This document shows, piece by piece, positions 1 through 5,734 of a stretch of 12,806 nucleotides of DNA. Source of the DNA: an uncultured Eubacteriales bacterium (lineage in GTDB: Bacteria > Bacillota > Clostridia > Oscillospirales > CAG-272); the NCBI GenBank assembly GCA_900552255.1, contig URZF01000023.1:1-12806 (forward strand). Reading direction: 5' to 3'. Every line of letters starts with the position of its first letter. Position 1 is the first letter of the stretch. The position numbers and the translations under genes were made by a program. The notes beneath the pieces are model-generated. The model saw nothing but the letters and a program-made list of their open reading frames with translations. It did not search any database and was not told where the DNA came from.

Positions 1-85
1 TCGGACAAACGCACAGATAACGAAGCGTCCGCCCCCTGCAAGGCCATACCGGCACAAAAAATACCGACGAAACGGAGAGTACCAT

Positions 86-1720
86 ATGAAAAACAAAACG
101 ATACTCATGGAAAAGCTGAAGGAATCCTTGTCCTCCGTTCTGCCGGTATCCGCGATCATTCTCGTGCTCTCCATGACAGTCGCGCCGCTGCCCAATTCCA
201 TCTTCATTTCCTTCCTTTTCGGCGCCGTGCTGATGACGGTCGGCATCGGGCTTTTTACCCTCGGCGTCGATAAATCCATGACGCCGATGGGCGAATACGT
301 CGGAACCACGATGACGAAATCCAAAAAGATTTGGCTCATCTGCCTCATCTCATTTCTTGTGGGCGCCATGATCACGGTCTCGGAGCCCGACCTTCAGGTG
401 CTCGCAGGCTATGTGCCCTCGATCGATACCTACACTTTTATCATATCGGTCGCCGTCGGCGTCGGCGTGTTCCTCGTTATCGCCATCCTGCGCATCATTC
501 TCGCGGTAAAGGTAAGGTATATCCTTATTGTATCCTACGCGGCGATTTTTGTGCTGGCCGCTTTCGTGGATCCCGATTTTTGGTCGGTCGCCTTCGACGC
601 CGGCGGCGTCACGACAGGCCCTCTTTCCGTGCCGTTCATCATGGCGATGGGCGTCGGTATTTCCGCCATCTCCTCCGACAAGGACGGCTCAAACGACAGC
701 TTCGGACTGATGGCGCTCTGCTCCGTCGGCCCTGTGCTCTCCATCCTTGTGCTGGGGCTCATGTATGACGTCGGATCTACGGCTTATGTTCCCGACGAGC
801 TGATCGATTTTGCCACCTCCCGCGAATTCGGCTTCGAGCTGTTTTCTTCTTTTCCGCATCAAATGCTCGAGGTCGCCAAGGGACTTTTCCCGATCGTGAT
901 CTTCTTCTTTCTCTATCAGGCGATCGCAAATCCGCTCGGAAAAGAAGCCGTTTTAAAGCTTCTCGTCGGCGTCGGCTATACGTATTTCGGTATCGTCCTG
1001 TTTCTCACGGGCGTCAATATCGGTTTTCTGCCGGTCGGCAGCTATATCGGTCAGTCCATCGGAGGAACTTCCTATAACTGGATTTTGGTTCCGCTCGGCA
1101 TGCTGATCGGTTATTTCATCGTGTCGGCGGAGCCTGCCGTCCACGTGCTGGAAAAGCAGGTGGAGGAAGTCACCTCCGGCGCAATTCCGAGGAAAATGCT
1201 GTCTGTCGCCATCTCCATCGGCGTTGCACTGGCCGTAGGGCTTGCGATGGTGCGCGTTCTGACCGGAATTTCCATCCTTTGGTTTGTCGGAATCGGCTAC
1301 GCCGCGGCGCTGCTGCTCTCGTTCTTCGTGCCGGAGATCTTCACGTCCATCGCGTTTGACTCGGGAGGCGTCGCCTCCGGCACCATGTCTTCCGCGTTTC
1401 TGATGCCGCTCGCAGTCGGTGCTTCTGTCGCCGTGGGAGGAAATGTTATGAAGGACGCCTTCGGCGTGATCGCGCTCGTCGCTCTGCTTCCGCCCATCAC
1501 CATTCAGATCCTCGGACTCGTTTATAAAATCAAGGTGAAACGCACCGAAAAGGCCACGGAGGCCTCCTCTCACGACGGCGTAATCGAGTTTGACGCCATA
1601 CGTCAAAAAATCCAAAAACGGGCAGCCGCCGTCCGCAGCAGAAGCCCGCGGCACGGCAGGCAGGCGGCCGTTCCAAGCTATCCCGATATCATAGAATTTG
1701 AAAACGAAGGCAGGTGGTAA
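86..1720 (+). CDS. DUF1538 family integral membrane protein, two tandem repeats
   Basis: This 544-residue, strongly hydrophobic protein is recognised as DUF1538, a membrane family with no established substrate. It is an internal duplication. Half 1 has SEPDLQVL (99-106), VAFDAGGVTTGP (168-179) and DSFGLMAL (204-211). Half 2 repeats these as SAEPAVHVL (347-355), IAFDSGGVASGT (422-433) and DAFGVIAL (457-464). Many hydrophobic spans fill residues 15-480. A polar tail follows (about 481-544) with a basic stretch (KRAAAVRSRSPRHGR) and two similar acidic motifs, VIEFD (499-503) and IIEFEN (535-540). The ATG at 86 is preceded by CGGAGAG, about 7 nt away. The frame is open to the window edge, so an upstream start cannot be formally excluded. 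The stop lies 2 nt before the start of a PII-like gene, so the two are very likely coupled. A transport or channel role regulated by that PII protein is inference. Confidence 0.9.
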   Translation: MKNKTILMEKLKESLSSVLPVSAIILVLSMTVAPLPNSIFISFLFGAVLMTVGIGLFTLGVDKSMTPMGEYVGTTMTKSKKIWLICLISFLVGAMITVSEPDLQVLAGYVPSIDTYTFIISVAVGVGVFLVIAILRIILAVKVRYILIVSYAAIFVLAAFVDPDFWSVAFDAGGVTTGPLSVPFIMAMGVGISAISSDKDGSNDSFGLMALCSVGPVLSILVLGLMYDVGSTAYVPDELIDFATSREFGFELFSSFPHQMLEVAKGLFPIVIFFFLYQAIANPLGKEAVLKLLVGVGYTYFGIVLFLTGVNIGFLPVGSYIGQSIGGTSYNWILVPLGMLIGYFIVSAEPAVHVLEKQVEEVTSGAIPRKMLSVAISIGVALAVGLAMVRVLTGISILWFVGIGYAAALLLSFFVPEIFTSIAFDSGGVASGTMSSAFLMPLAVGASVAVGGNVMKDAFGVIALVALLPPITIQILGLVYKIKVKRTEKATEASSHDGVIEFDAIRQKIQKRAAAVRSRSPRHGRQAAVPSYPDIIEFENEGRW

Positions 1721-1722
1721 GC

Positions 1723-2415
1723 ATGCAGCATATGTACTGGTTTATCACGATTTCCCGGAAGGCCGACGCAGAGGAGATCATCGAGCTTTATAAAAGATTC
1801 GAGGTGCCGAGGCTATACTGCACGCTCGCGCACGGCACCGCGAAATCGCAGACACTTGATCTTTTCGGGATCGAACAATCCGAAAAAGTCGTGCATCAAG
1901 CGGTGATAACGCACAATAAACTACGTGAACTGAAAAAAACACTGGAAATGGATTTCCAAATCGACCTGCCCGACCGCGGGATCGCACTCGCCGTCCCGCT
2001 CGCCAGCATATCGACAAAAAATACGCTCGAATTCTTTTCGGGCGGTCACGCGGAGGATGAAATGACCGATACGGAACAAAAGGAAAAAAGCACGCTGGAG
2101 CTTATCATCGCTATATGCAATAAGGGTTACACCGAGGATGTGATGGAAGCCGCAAGAAAAGCGGGCGCCGGCGGCGGGACGATCCTGCACGCCAAGGGGA
2201 CGGGAACCGAATACGCCGAGAAATTTTTCGGCATTTCGATCGTCGATGAAAAGGAAATGATCTATATCGTTTCAAAAAAGGAAGTGAGAAACGCCATCAT
2301 GCAGGCGATCACGGACAACGCAGGCGCCGGAACCAAAGCGCACGCGCTCGTCTTTTCCCTGCCCGTGACGGAGACGGCAGGCTTCCGGCTCTACGGAGAA
2401 AAAACAGAAGTATAA
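1723..2415 (+). CDS. Tandem PII-like regulator (P-II family nitrogen regulator type)
   Basis: This 230-residue soluble protein is made of two PII-like domains. Domain 1 (about 4-100) and domain 2 (about 124-216) align internally: HGTAKSQTLDLFGI followed by KVVHQAVITHNKLRELKKTL matches KGTGTEYAEKFFGI followed by KEMIYIVSKKEVRNAIMQAI. The FGI motifs sit at 48-50 and 169-171, about 121 residues apart. Domain 1 has no tyrosine in the T-loop-like segment and domain 2 has one (Y164). The classic GlnB nucleotide-binding C-terminus is not apparent, so this is a divergent PII rather than GlnB or GlnK. I chose the ATG at 1723, preceded by AGGTGG about 5 nt away. A GTG at 1714 would place the start inside the upstream gene and inside that SD. 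The gene sits directly behind the DUF1538 gene and probably regulates its product at the membrane; that role and the ligand are inferred. Confidence 0.85.
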   Translation: MQHMYWFITISRKADAEEIIELYKRFEVPRLYCTLAHGTAKSQTLDLFGIEQSEKVVHQAVITHNKLRELKKTLEMDFQIDLPDRGIALAVPLASISTKNTLEFFSGGHAEDEMTDTEQKEKSTLELIIAICNKGYTEDVMEAARKAGAGGGTILHAKGTGTEYAEKFFGISIVDEKEMIYIVSKKEVRNAIMQAITDNAGAGTKAHALVFSLPVTETAGFRLYGEKTEV

Positions 2416-2417
2416 AA

Positions 2418-2453
2418 GAGAGGATATTGCGTCGATAAACGCAATATCCTCTC
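2418..2453. terminator. Bidirectional rho-independent terminator between convergent operons
   Basis: A perfect 15-bp inverted repeat (arms 2418-2432 and 2439-2453, loop CGATAA) starts 2 nt after the PII-like stop. On the plus strand it is followed by CTTTT. Read on the minus strand it is also followed by a T-rich run (CTTTTATA). It can therefore stop transcription from the DUF1538/PII pair and from deoB-cdd. Confidence 0.9.
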
Positions 2454-2478
2454 CTTTTCACCGCACAAATTTGACAGC

Positions 2479-2505
2479 GGACACCGCGGCGCAAATGCCG
2501 CGTCC
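2479..2505 (-). repeat. GC-rich hairpin just downstream of cdd
   Basis: This imperfect inverted repeat (GGA plus CGCGGC pairing with GCCGCG plus TCC, small bulge, 6-nt loop GCAAAT) begins about 5 nt after the cdd stop. On the minus strand it has no clean T-run after it, so it is more likely a 3'-end stabilising hairpin or a weak accessory terminator before the main one at 2418-2453. Confidence 0.45.
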
Positions 2506-2509
2506 GACG

Positions 2510-2908
2510 TCACTTCGTCTCCAGCCGAAATCCCCGAGGAAACAGCTCTCCGAGCGTCGTTTCCACATAATCGGTCTCATTTTTCGCACAGATGACGGGA
2601 AACGATTCGTCACAAAATTCATATAAAAACTGCCGGCATACGCCGCACGGCGTCGTAGGCTCAAGAGAGGAGCCGACGATCGCAATCGCTGCAAAATCCC
2701 GCTGTCCCTCGGATATCGCCTTCGCCGCAGCGCAGCGCTCGGCGCACAGCGTCGGCGAATACGAGGAATTTTCGATGTTGCAGCCGGTATATACCGCGCC
2801 GTCCCCGCAGAGGAGCGCCGCGCCGACACGGAAACCCGAAAACGGCGCATATGCCATCTCGCGCGCCGACATAGCGGCACGAATCAGCTTTTGACGATCA
2901 AAATCCAT
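2510..2908 (-). CDS. cdd: Cytidine deaminase
   Basis: This 132-residue protein has the size of the homotetrameric class of cytidine deaminases. These zinc enzymes convert cytidine and deoxycytidine to uridine and deoxyuridine in pyrimidine salvage. The full signature is visible: the substrate-binding TGCNIEN (41-47), then CAER with zinc ligand C55 and proton-shuttling E57, then PCGVC with zinc ligands C88 and C91. FSGFRVGAAL near residues 23-32 is also typical. The start is fixed by a strong SD, GAGGTG, 5 nt before the ATG. That SD overlaps the TGA of deoB, and only 9 nt separate the two genes, so cdd is probably translationally coupled to deoB. Both enzymes belong to nucleoside catabolism, which supports an operon. 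No truncation or missing catalytic residue is seen. Confidence 0.96.
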   Translation of the reverse strand: MDFDRQKLIRAAMSAREMAYAPFSGFRVGAALLCGDGAVYTGCNIENSSYSPTLCAERCAAAKAISEGQRDFAAIAIVGSSLEPTTPCGVCRQFLYEFCDESFPVICAKNETDYVETTLGELFPRGFRLETK

Positions 2909-2917
2909 AGTCTCACC

Positions 2918-4078
2918 TCAAAGGATTCTATTTAAAAAGCTCTTGCCATTCAGCGAATACGGCACGCCGAAATACGCCGCGATCGTGGCGGCGATATCCG
3001 AATACGTGGAAAGCGTCCCGAGATCCACCGGCTTTATTTTTCTCCCATAGACAAGCAGCGGAACATTCTCGCGCGTATGGTCGCTCCCCGCGAAATTCGG
3101 ATCGCAGCCGTGATCCGCCGTGATCATGAGGATGTCGTCCGGCTTCATGCCCGCGATAAACCGCGGCAGCCATGCGTCAAGGCGCATAACGGCTTCCGCA
3201 TAGCCCTTTGCGTCGCGGCGATGGCCATAAAGCGTATCGAAATCCACAAAATTGATAAAGGAAAGTCCCGTGAAATCCTTCTCCAAAAGCTCCAAGCAGA
3301 CGCGCATACCGTCGTCGTTGCCGGAGGTGCGTATCGATTCCGTCACACCGACGCCGGCGAACACGTCCCCGATCTTGCCCACACATTCCGTCGCATAACC
3401 GGCATCCGCAAGCAGCTCCAGCACGGTTTTCGCCGGCGGCACCGCTGAAAAATCATGACGACGCGCCGTGCGGACAAACGGCCATTCCCCCGTGAACGGT
3501 CTTGCGATCACACGTCCCACGCAGTCCTCCCCGACCAGCAGCTCCCTCGCGATCCGGCAATCGCGATAAAGCTCCTCGACCGGAACCACCTCCTCATGCG
3601 CCGCGATCTGAAACACGCTGTCGGCCGAGGTATAGACGATCAGCTCGCCTGTTTTCATATGCTCGCGCCCAAAATCCCGAATGACCTCCGTCCCGGAATA
3701 AGGCTTGTTGCACAGCACGCCGCGGCCGCATTTCTCCGAGAACGGCCGCAGAATCCGTTCGGGAAAGCCGTCCGGATAGGTCGGCAGCGGGACGTCCGAG
3801 CGGATGCCGGCGATCTCCCAATGGCCGATGGTCGTATCCTTGCCCTGCGACATCTCGCAAACCCTCGCATAAGCGCCGGTAGGCGTCCCCGTCCGAAAGG
3901 GCGAGAGGACGCCGTCGATATGAAACAGCCCAAGGGAAGCAAGCGTCGGCGCGGAAAACCCGTCCTCCGCCATGACGGAGGCAAGCGTGTTACTGCCCTC
4001 GTCGCCGAATGCCGCGGCGTCGTTCGCACCGCCGATGCCGAAGCTGTCCATCACCATCAGAAATACCCTTTTATTCAT
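2918..4078 (-). CDS. deoB: Phosphopentomutase
   Basis: This 386-residue enzyme interconverts (deoxy)ribose 1-phosphate and 5-phosphate and links nucleoside phosphorolysis to central metabolism. It belongs to the alkaline-phosphatase-like superfamily with two Mn ions. Compared with the Bacillus cereus enzyme, all expected residues are present: D11 (MDSFGIG), the phosphorylated threonine T82 (KDTTIGHWE), D153 (TSADS), D281 and H286 (DFDTLYGHRRD), D322-H323 (TADHG) and H334 (SDHTRE). I place the start at the ATG at 4078, giving MNKRVFLMVMDS. An in-frame TTG at 4102 adds eight residues not expected in the family. The SD for 4078 is poor (a GGGACGG about 10 nt upstream). It is the first gene of the deoB-cdd unit. 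Its upstream region holds a palindrome over a promoter candidate, suggesting repressor control. Confidence 0.95.
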   Translation of the reverse strand: MNKRVFLMVMDSFGIGGANDAAAFGDEGSNTLASVMAEDGFSAPTLASLGLFHIDGVLSPFRTGTPTGAYARVCEMSQGKDTTIGHWEIAGIRSDVPLPTYPDGFPERILRPFSEKCGRGVLCNKPYSGTEVIRDFGREHMKTGELIVYTSADSVFQIAAHEEVVPVEELYRDCRIARELLVGEDCVGRVIARPFTGEWPFVRTARRHDFSAVPPAKTVLELLADAGYATECVGKIGDVFAGVGVTESIRTSGNDDGMRVCLELLEKDFTGLSFINFVDFDTLYGHRRDAKGYAEAVMRLDAWLPRFIAGMKPDDILMITADHGCDPNFAGSDHTRENVPLLVYGRKIKPVDLGTLSTYSDIAATIAAYFGVPYSLNGKSFLNRIL

Positions 4079-4119
4079 ATCCGTCACCGTCCCTATTATC
4101 AATTTCTATCTTTATAGTA

Positions 4120-4133
4120 TGATAATATTATCA
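4120..4133. promoter_or_regulatory. Palindromic operator candidate upstream of deoB
   Basis: TGATAATATTATCA is a perfect 14-bp palindrome about 42 bp before the deoB ATG, in an AT-rich leader. It overlaps the best -10 candidate, a position where bound repressor would block polymerase. The half-site TGATAAT equals that of the Fur/PerR-like 7-1-7 arrangement, but without the central base. A nucleoside-responsive repressor is equally possible from context. The factor cannot be named from sequence alone. Confidence 0.45.
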
Positions 4134-4157
4134 CATATTTATGGGCACATTGGTGAA
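4127..4157 (-). promoter_or_regulatory. Candidate promoter of deoB-cdd
   Basis: On the minus strand an extended -10, TG-T-GATAAT (hexamer at 4127-4132, TG at 4134-4135), lies downstream of a weak -35-like TTCACC (4152-4157). The spacing to the hexamer is 19 bp, longer than ideal, so the extended TG would carry most of the signal. TTTACA further upstream and TACTAT further downstream are alternative elements. The region is clearly AT-rich and intergenic, but the exact start is uncertain. Confidence 0.35.
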
Positions 4158-4193
4158 ATATTTGTAAATTTCCAAAGGCAGCCGCTTTTCCCG

Positions 4194-4220
4194 TAAAAAA
4201 CGGAGACGCTTTCCGTCCCC
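4194..4220 (-). terminator. Rho-independent terminator of the DUF2807-type lipoprotein gene
   Basis: Read on the minus strand, GGGGACG pairs with CGTCTCC (7 bp including one G-U pair, loop GAAAG) and is followed by GTTTTTTA. It begins about 8 nt after the lipoprotein stop and ends before the deoB promoter region, separating the two minus-strand units. Confidence 0.75.
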
Positions 4221-4227
4221 GCTTCTT

Positions 4228-5019
4228 TCATTCCGTATAGATTTCCTCCGAACGCTGCTCCACCTCGCCGAGGCCGGAGACATTCGACGTGACAGCCGGC
4301 GAGCCGTAGTAATAAACGGAGCCGACACCGGATATCTTTGCTTTCAGCGTATCCGTGACAGACAGCGCGACCGATCCCGCACCGGACACTCGAATATCCG
4401 CGTTTGCCGCTGCAAGCGCTCTCGCATCCACCTCCGCAGCGCCGGAAAGTCCCACCACAAAGGTCTCCGCCGTACCGGAAACCGTGATATCCGCAGCGCC
4501 GGAAAGGTCGATTTCAAGCCGTCTTGCCGCCGCATTTTTTATAAGACAGTCACAGGCGCCCGAAATATCGAGCCGGAGCTCTTCCGCACCTGCGGCGTCG
4601 ATTTCAAGATCGCACCCGCCGGAAAGCTCCACACGATCAAAATCGGCATATACCGTGATTTCAAAAGCATCCGCGATATAGCTATAATTATGAGCTGTCC
4701 CGATGCGGATCTTCCCGTTTTTCGCCGTGACTTCAAAGCCGTAATCGGCAAAATCCTCGTTGTACCTCGCCTCTATGCGAACCGAATCCGACGGAACGAG
4801 CCGGACGACGGCGTTTTCGCTGTCGGAAAAGCTCAGCTTTTCAATTTCCACCGTCCAGCCCTCGGAATCTCCGCTTCCGTAAATGGTTGTTTCTTTCATA
4901 TCGCCGGAAAGCCTCACCGTCTTCCAGCCCGTATACATACGGCATCCGGAAAACAGGAAGAGCGCCGTCACCAAGGCTGCGGCCGCGCTGAGCACTCTTA
5001 TCAAAAACGATCGCGTCAT
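4228..5019 (-). CDS. Lipoprotein with GIN/DUF2807-type beta-helix domain
   Basis: This 263-residue predicted surface lipoprotein has a basic N-terminus (MTRSFLIR), a hydrophobic stretch and the lipobox LFSG-C26. The C-terminal half contains seven regular repeats with the core [LIV]-S-G followed by A, G, V or L, at SG positions 133, 153, 173, 192, 212, 230 and 248. The spacing of 18-20 residues is one turn of a beta-helix. This is the hallmark of the DUF2807 (putative auto-transporter adhesin head, GIN) family, whose function is unknown. Residues 30-125 form an N-terminal beta-rich segment around the start of that domain. The ATG at 5019 has AGGAG about 10 nt upstream. The gene is monocistronic by signals: its own consensus promoter upstream and a terminator just after the stop. 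Envelope attachment is well supported; an adhesive or structural role is inference. Confidence 0.85.
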   Translation of the reverse strand: MTRSFLIRVLSAAAALVTALFLFSGCRMYTGWKTVRLSGDMKETTIYGSGDSEGWTVEIEKLSFSDSENAVVRLVPSDSVRIEARYNEDFADYGFEVTAKNGKIRIGTAHNYSYIADAFEITVYADFDRVELSGGCDLEIDAAGAEELRLDISGACDCLIKNAAARRLEIDLSGAADITVSGTAETFVVGLSGAAEVDARALAAANADIRVSGAGSVALSVTDTLKAKISGVGSVYYYGSPAVTSNVSGLGEVEQRSEEIYTE

Positions 5020-5051
5020 TTCGGTCTATCTCCTATCTGTTATATGGATTT

Positions 5052-5079
5052 ATTATAGCACAGACAGGGGATATGTCAA
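5052..5079 (-). promoter_or_regulatory. Consensus promoter of the DUF2807-type lipoprotein gene
   Basis: On the minus strand a perfect TTGACA (5074-5079) is separated by 16 bp from a perfect TATAAT (5052-5057), which is preceded by an extended TGC. The -35 box overlaps the TGA stop of the ferritin-like gene (5076-5078), so the promoter begins inside the upstream coding sequence. The lipoprotein ATG is about 33 nt after the -10 box. Confidence 0.85.
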
Positions 5080-5585
5080 GCAATCTCCGATATCAACTCT
5101 CTGAATATCTTCGCGTGATGCTCCTCATCCTTCACGATCCTCGCGAGCACCTCCGTGATGGCTTCGTCCCGAATATTTTTCATGAGCCGCTGATAAACCG
5201 CGATCGCGTTTTTCTCACTTGTCTCGGCGGCGGCAAGCAGCCTGTCGGGAGTTGTGCCGTAATTTAGTCCCGCCGCGCTGAAAGCGCCCCGTCCGTCGGA
5301 CTGAAAACGCGGCGCGCCGCCGAGGTCGCAGATCAGCGTCCCGAGAATCTCCAAATGGCGCATTTCCACCTCGGCTATATAGGCAAATACATCCGTAAGC
5401 AGCGCCGGCTTTGCATTCCGACAAACCAAATGCCCGTATTGATATTGAAGCACTGAGGAAAGCTCGCCTCCCTGTCCCGCATACGGAACGGAAAGCATCC
5501 TTGCATAGCTCAGATTCGGCTCCTTCACACGGGGATTGGGATACGGCAGAGGAACCGTACAAAGTGTCTTTATCCTTGTATTCAT
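5076..5585 (-). CDS. Ferritin-like di-metal four-helix protein
   Basis: This 169-residue protein has the ligand pattern of a di-iron or di-manganese ferritin-like bundle: E41 (GELSSVLQYQYGH), then E74-M-R-H77 (an ExxH), then E124 (SEKNAIAVYQRL), then E154-E-H-H157 (a second ExxH). The order E / ExxH / E / ExxH matches rubrerythrin-like and manganese-catalase-like families. There is no C-terminal rubredoxin CxxC domain, and the chain is shorter than a classical manganese catalase. The first 35 residues are proline-rich (PLPYPNPRVKEPNLSY) and precede the first helix, somewhat like spore-coat CotJC-type proteins. AAGGAG lies 11 nt before the ATG at 5585. A role in peroxide defence, iron handling or the spore coat is possible; I cannot choose between them. 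The gene is divergent from the ABC-F unit. Confidence 0.8.
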   Translation of the reverse strand: MNTRIKTLCTVPLPYPNPRVKEPNLSYARMLSVPYAGQGGELSSVLQYQYGHLVCRNAKPALLTDVFAYIAEVEMRHLEILGTLICDLGGAPRFQSDGRGAFSAAGLNYGTTPDRLLAAAETSEKNAIAVYQRLMKNIRDEAITEVLARIVKDEEHHAKIFRELISEIA

Positions 5586-5620
5586 AAAAAATATCGCTCC
5601 TTTTCCGGCTTTTCCTTCCT

Positions 5621-5649
5621 ATTGTATGCAGCATAGGATAAATCCGCAA
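5621..5649 (-). promoter_or_regulatory. Candidate promoter of the ferritin-like gene
   Basis: On the minus strand TTGCGG (5644-5649) and TACAAT (5621-5626) are separated by 17 bp, upstream of the AAGGAG and ATG of the ferritin-like gene. The -10 matches consensus at 5 of 6 positions and the -35 at only 3 of 6. It stands back to back with the stronger ABC-F promoter, whose -35 begins at 5668. Confidence 0.5.
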
Positions 5650-5667
5650 CGAGTTTTCACAATAAAA

Positions 5668-5697
5668 TTGACAATGGCTCCGGTTTCGTAGTATAAT
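5668..5697 (+). promoter_or_regulatory. Consensus promoter of the ABC-F to ispH/rpsA unit
   Basis: Perfect TTGACA (5668-5673) and perfect TATAAT (5692-5697) are separated by 18 bp. Transcription should begin near 5704, leaving about 30 nt of leader before the ATG at 5735. No other convincing promoter or terminator lies between the downstream plus-strand genes, so this is the best candidate for the start of the whole unit through 12244. Confidence 0.88.
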
Positions 5698-5734
5698 GAA
5701 TATAAATTTTTCAAGGAAACGGATTTACAAAAAA

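Noticed and set aside
1..85. Possible end of an upstream gene or a promoter before the DUF1538 gene
   Set aside because: Two plus-strand frames are open and one has a TAA at 18-20, but 85 bp is too little to support a coding call. I see no consensus -35/-10 pair and no terminator.
953..1654. Antisense open frame of 233 codons within the DUF1538 gene
   Set aside because: Its composition (D, R, H, G rich) is that of a mirror of hydrophobic codons. It has no domain and no suitable SD, and the sense frame is clearly coding.
2471..2476. TTGACA on the plus strand between the PII-like gene and cdd
   Set aside because: No acceptable -10 lies 16-18 bp downstream, and no plus-strand gene follows.
4079..4102. 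Extension of deoB to an in-frame TTG at 4102
   Set aside because: It adds eight residues with no SD at the right place, and MNKRVFLMVMDS from the ATG at 4078 matches the family start.
3455..4117. Plus-strand open frame of 220 codons opposite deoB
   Set aside because: It is antisense to a deoB gene with every catalytic residue present, and the predicted protein is R/P/A-rich without a recognisable family.
5700..5734. Leader of the ABC-F gene as an attenuator or leader peptide, as found with some antibiotic-resistance ABC-F genes
   Set aside because: The expected leader is only about 30 nt with no hairpin pair or terminator, so ribosome-mediated attenuation is not supported.
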